Assembly (NCBI GenBank): GCA_016929355.1
Contig: JAFGJA010000268.1
Location: forward strand, 1-15,260
DNA: 15,260 bases
Reading direction: 5' to 3'
Source of the DNA: Anaerolineae bacterium
Lineage (GTDB): Bacteria > Chloroflexota > Anaerolineae > Aggregatilineales > Aggregatilineaceae
Shown one piece after another: positions 15,021-15,260 of the stretch; within the stretch, counting starts at the first letter, position 1; each line of letters opens with the position of its first letter. Made by a program: the position numbers and the translations under genes. The notes below the pieces were generated by a model. The model saw nothing but the letters and a program-made list of their open reading frames with translations, was not told where the DNA came from and searched no databases.

Positions 15021-15046
15021 AGCAGGACAACAACTTTAGGATTTCC

Positions 15047-15078
15047 CCTCCGGGCGTGGTCCGAACTACGCCTGGAGG
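15047..15078. other. Strong hairpin between the 11-heme cytochrome gene and the next gene
   Basis: CCTCC (15047-15051) and GGCGT (15053-15057) pair with ACGCC (15068-15072) and GGAGG (15074-15078). Wobble and closing pairs in between give about 14 pairs around a CCGA loop. It is followed on the plus strand by an A-run, not a T-run, so it is not a standard intrinsic terminator. It may protect the 3' end of the cytochrome message, cause partial termination, or separate expression of the two genes. Confidence 0.5.
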
Positions 15079-15130
15079 CTCAAAAAAAATACCGCAACCA
15101 TCAAGTCTATCTATGGAGGACACTAGAAAC

Positions 15131-15260
15131 ATGCGGAAGTTTTCGTATCTTGCACTTATTTTAGCGTTGGTTTTGCCCCTGGCAATTCCGTTTGCTGCCT
15201 TCGCCCAGGACGACGATCCAGTCATGGATGCGCTGGTCGCGTTCAACAGCAATCTCCCCG
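15131..15260 (+). CDS. Start of a secreted protein, cut by window edge
   Basis: Only 43 residues are visible. They begin MRKFSYLALILALVLPLAIP and continue as a classic Sec signal peptide ending near AAFAQDDD, followed by VMDALVAFNSNLP. The ribosome binding site GGAGGA (15115-15120) lies ten bases before the ATG. The mature part is too short to assign; short proteins with this kind of start sometimes carry a rhodanese-like domain, but nothing diagnostic is in view. It follows the 11-heme cytochrome gene by 110 bases on the same strand and may share its transcript. Confidence 0.8.
   Translation, partial: MRKFSYLALILALVLPLAIPFAAFAQDDDPVMDALVAFNSNLP

Noticed and set aside
15131..15260. Rhodanese-like protein at the right edge
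   Set aside because: The idea came from the general look of the N-terminus; no domain residues lie inside the window.
1..15260. CRISPR arrays, insertion sequences, tRNA or rRNA genes
   Set aside because: No regularly spaced direct repeats, transposase frames or structural RNA signatures were seen on either strand.

Overview
This window looks like chromosomal DNA of an anaerobic or facultatively anaerobic bacterium built for respiration through multiheme c-type cytochromes. Gene style (CXXCH-rich secreted or anchored proteins, HybA/HybB-like Fe-S and NrfD subunits, NarX/NarL-type regulators) would fit a Chloroflexota lineage of the Anaerolineae/Ardenticatenia kind. That placement is an inference without a marker gene. 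By my count the window encodes 47 CXXCH heme sites in five proteins (17 + 9 + 9 + 1 + 11), and no recognisable terminal reductase or dehydrogenase catalytic subunit.

Layout. The left edge (1-764, minus) is the first half of selA, the selenocysteine-tRNA synthase, apparently read from a leaderless promoter. Next is a minus-strand operon (5440 to 863): a 17-heme membrane-anchored cytochrome, a Tat-exported protein with four [4Fe-4S] clusters, and an NrfD/HybB-type quinone-binding membrane subunit, closed by an intrinsic terminator at 780-816. A divergent control region (5441-5710) holds two CRP/FNR-like palindromes. A 70-residue single-pass membrane protein (5711-5923, plus) follows, with a bidirectional terminator at 5948-5985. 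The second minus-strand cytochrome operon (10026 to 6015) encodes a 9-heme paralogue of the 17-heme protein, a second 9-heme cytochrome, and a cytochrome b fused to a monoheme cytochrome c domain. Upstream of it on the same strand lie a NarL-type response regulator, a multi-pass membrane histidine kinase and a LysR-type regulator (13306 to 10120), tightly packed as one unit.

The most interesting object is on the plus strand at 13506-15020. An in-frame TGA (13827-13829) divides one continuous reading frame into a secreted N-terminal part with one heme site and a 10-heme part with no export signal of its own. A perfect 6-bp hairpin with a GTT loop begins just after the TGA, at the spacing and with the loop G expected of a bacterial SECIS element, and selA lies in the same window. 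The simplest reading is an 11-heme cytochrome containing selenocysteine at position 108, in a glycine-rich GPGUGG motif. TGA is clearly a normal stop elsewhere here (2092-2094 and 10779-10781). The right edge (15131 onward) starts another secreted protein of unknown function.

How the parts may work together (inference): the NrfD/Fe-S pair and the cytochrome b-c fusion would exchange electrons with the quinone pool and pass them to or from the extracytoplasmic cytochromes. The LysR/kinase/regulator cluster and an unseen CRP/FNR-family factor, whose candidate sites lie before every cytochrome transcription unit, would set expression.
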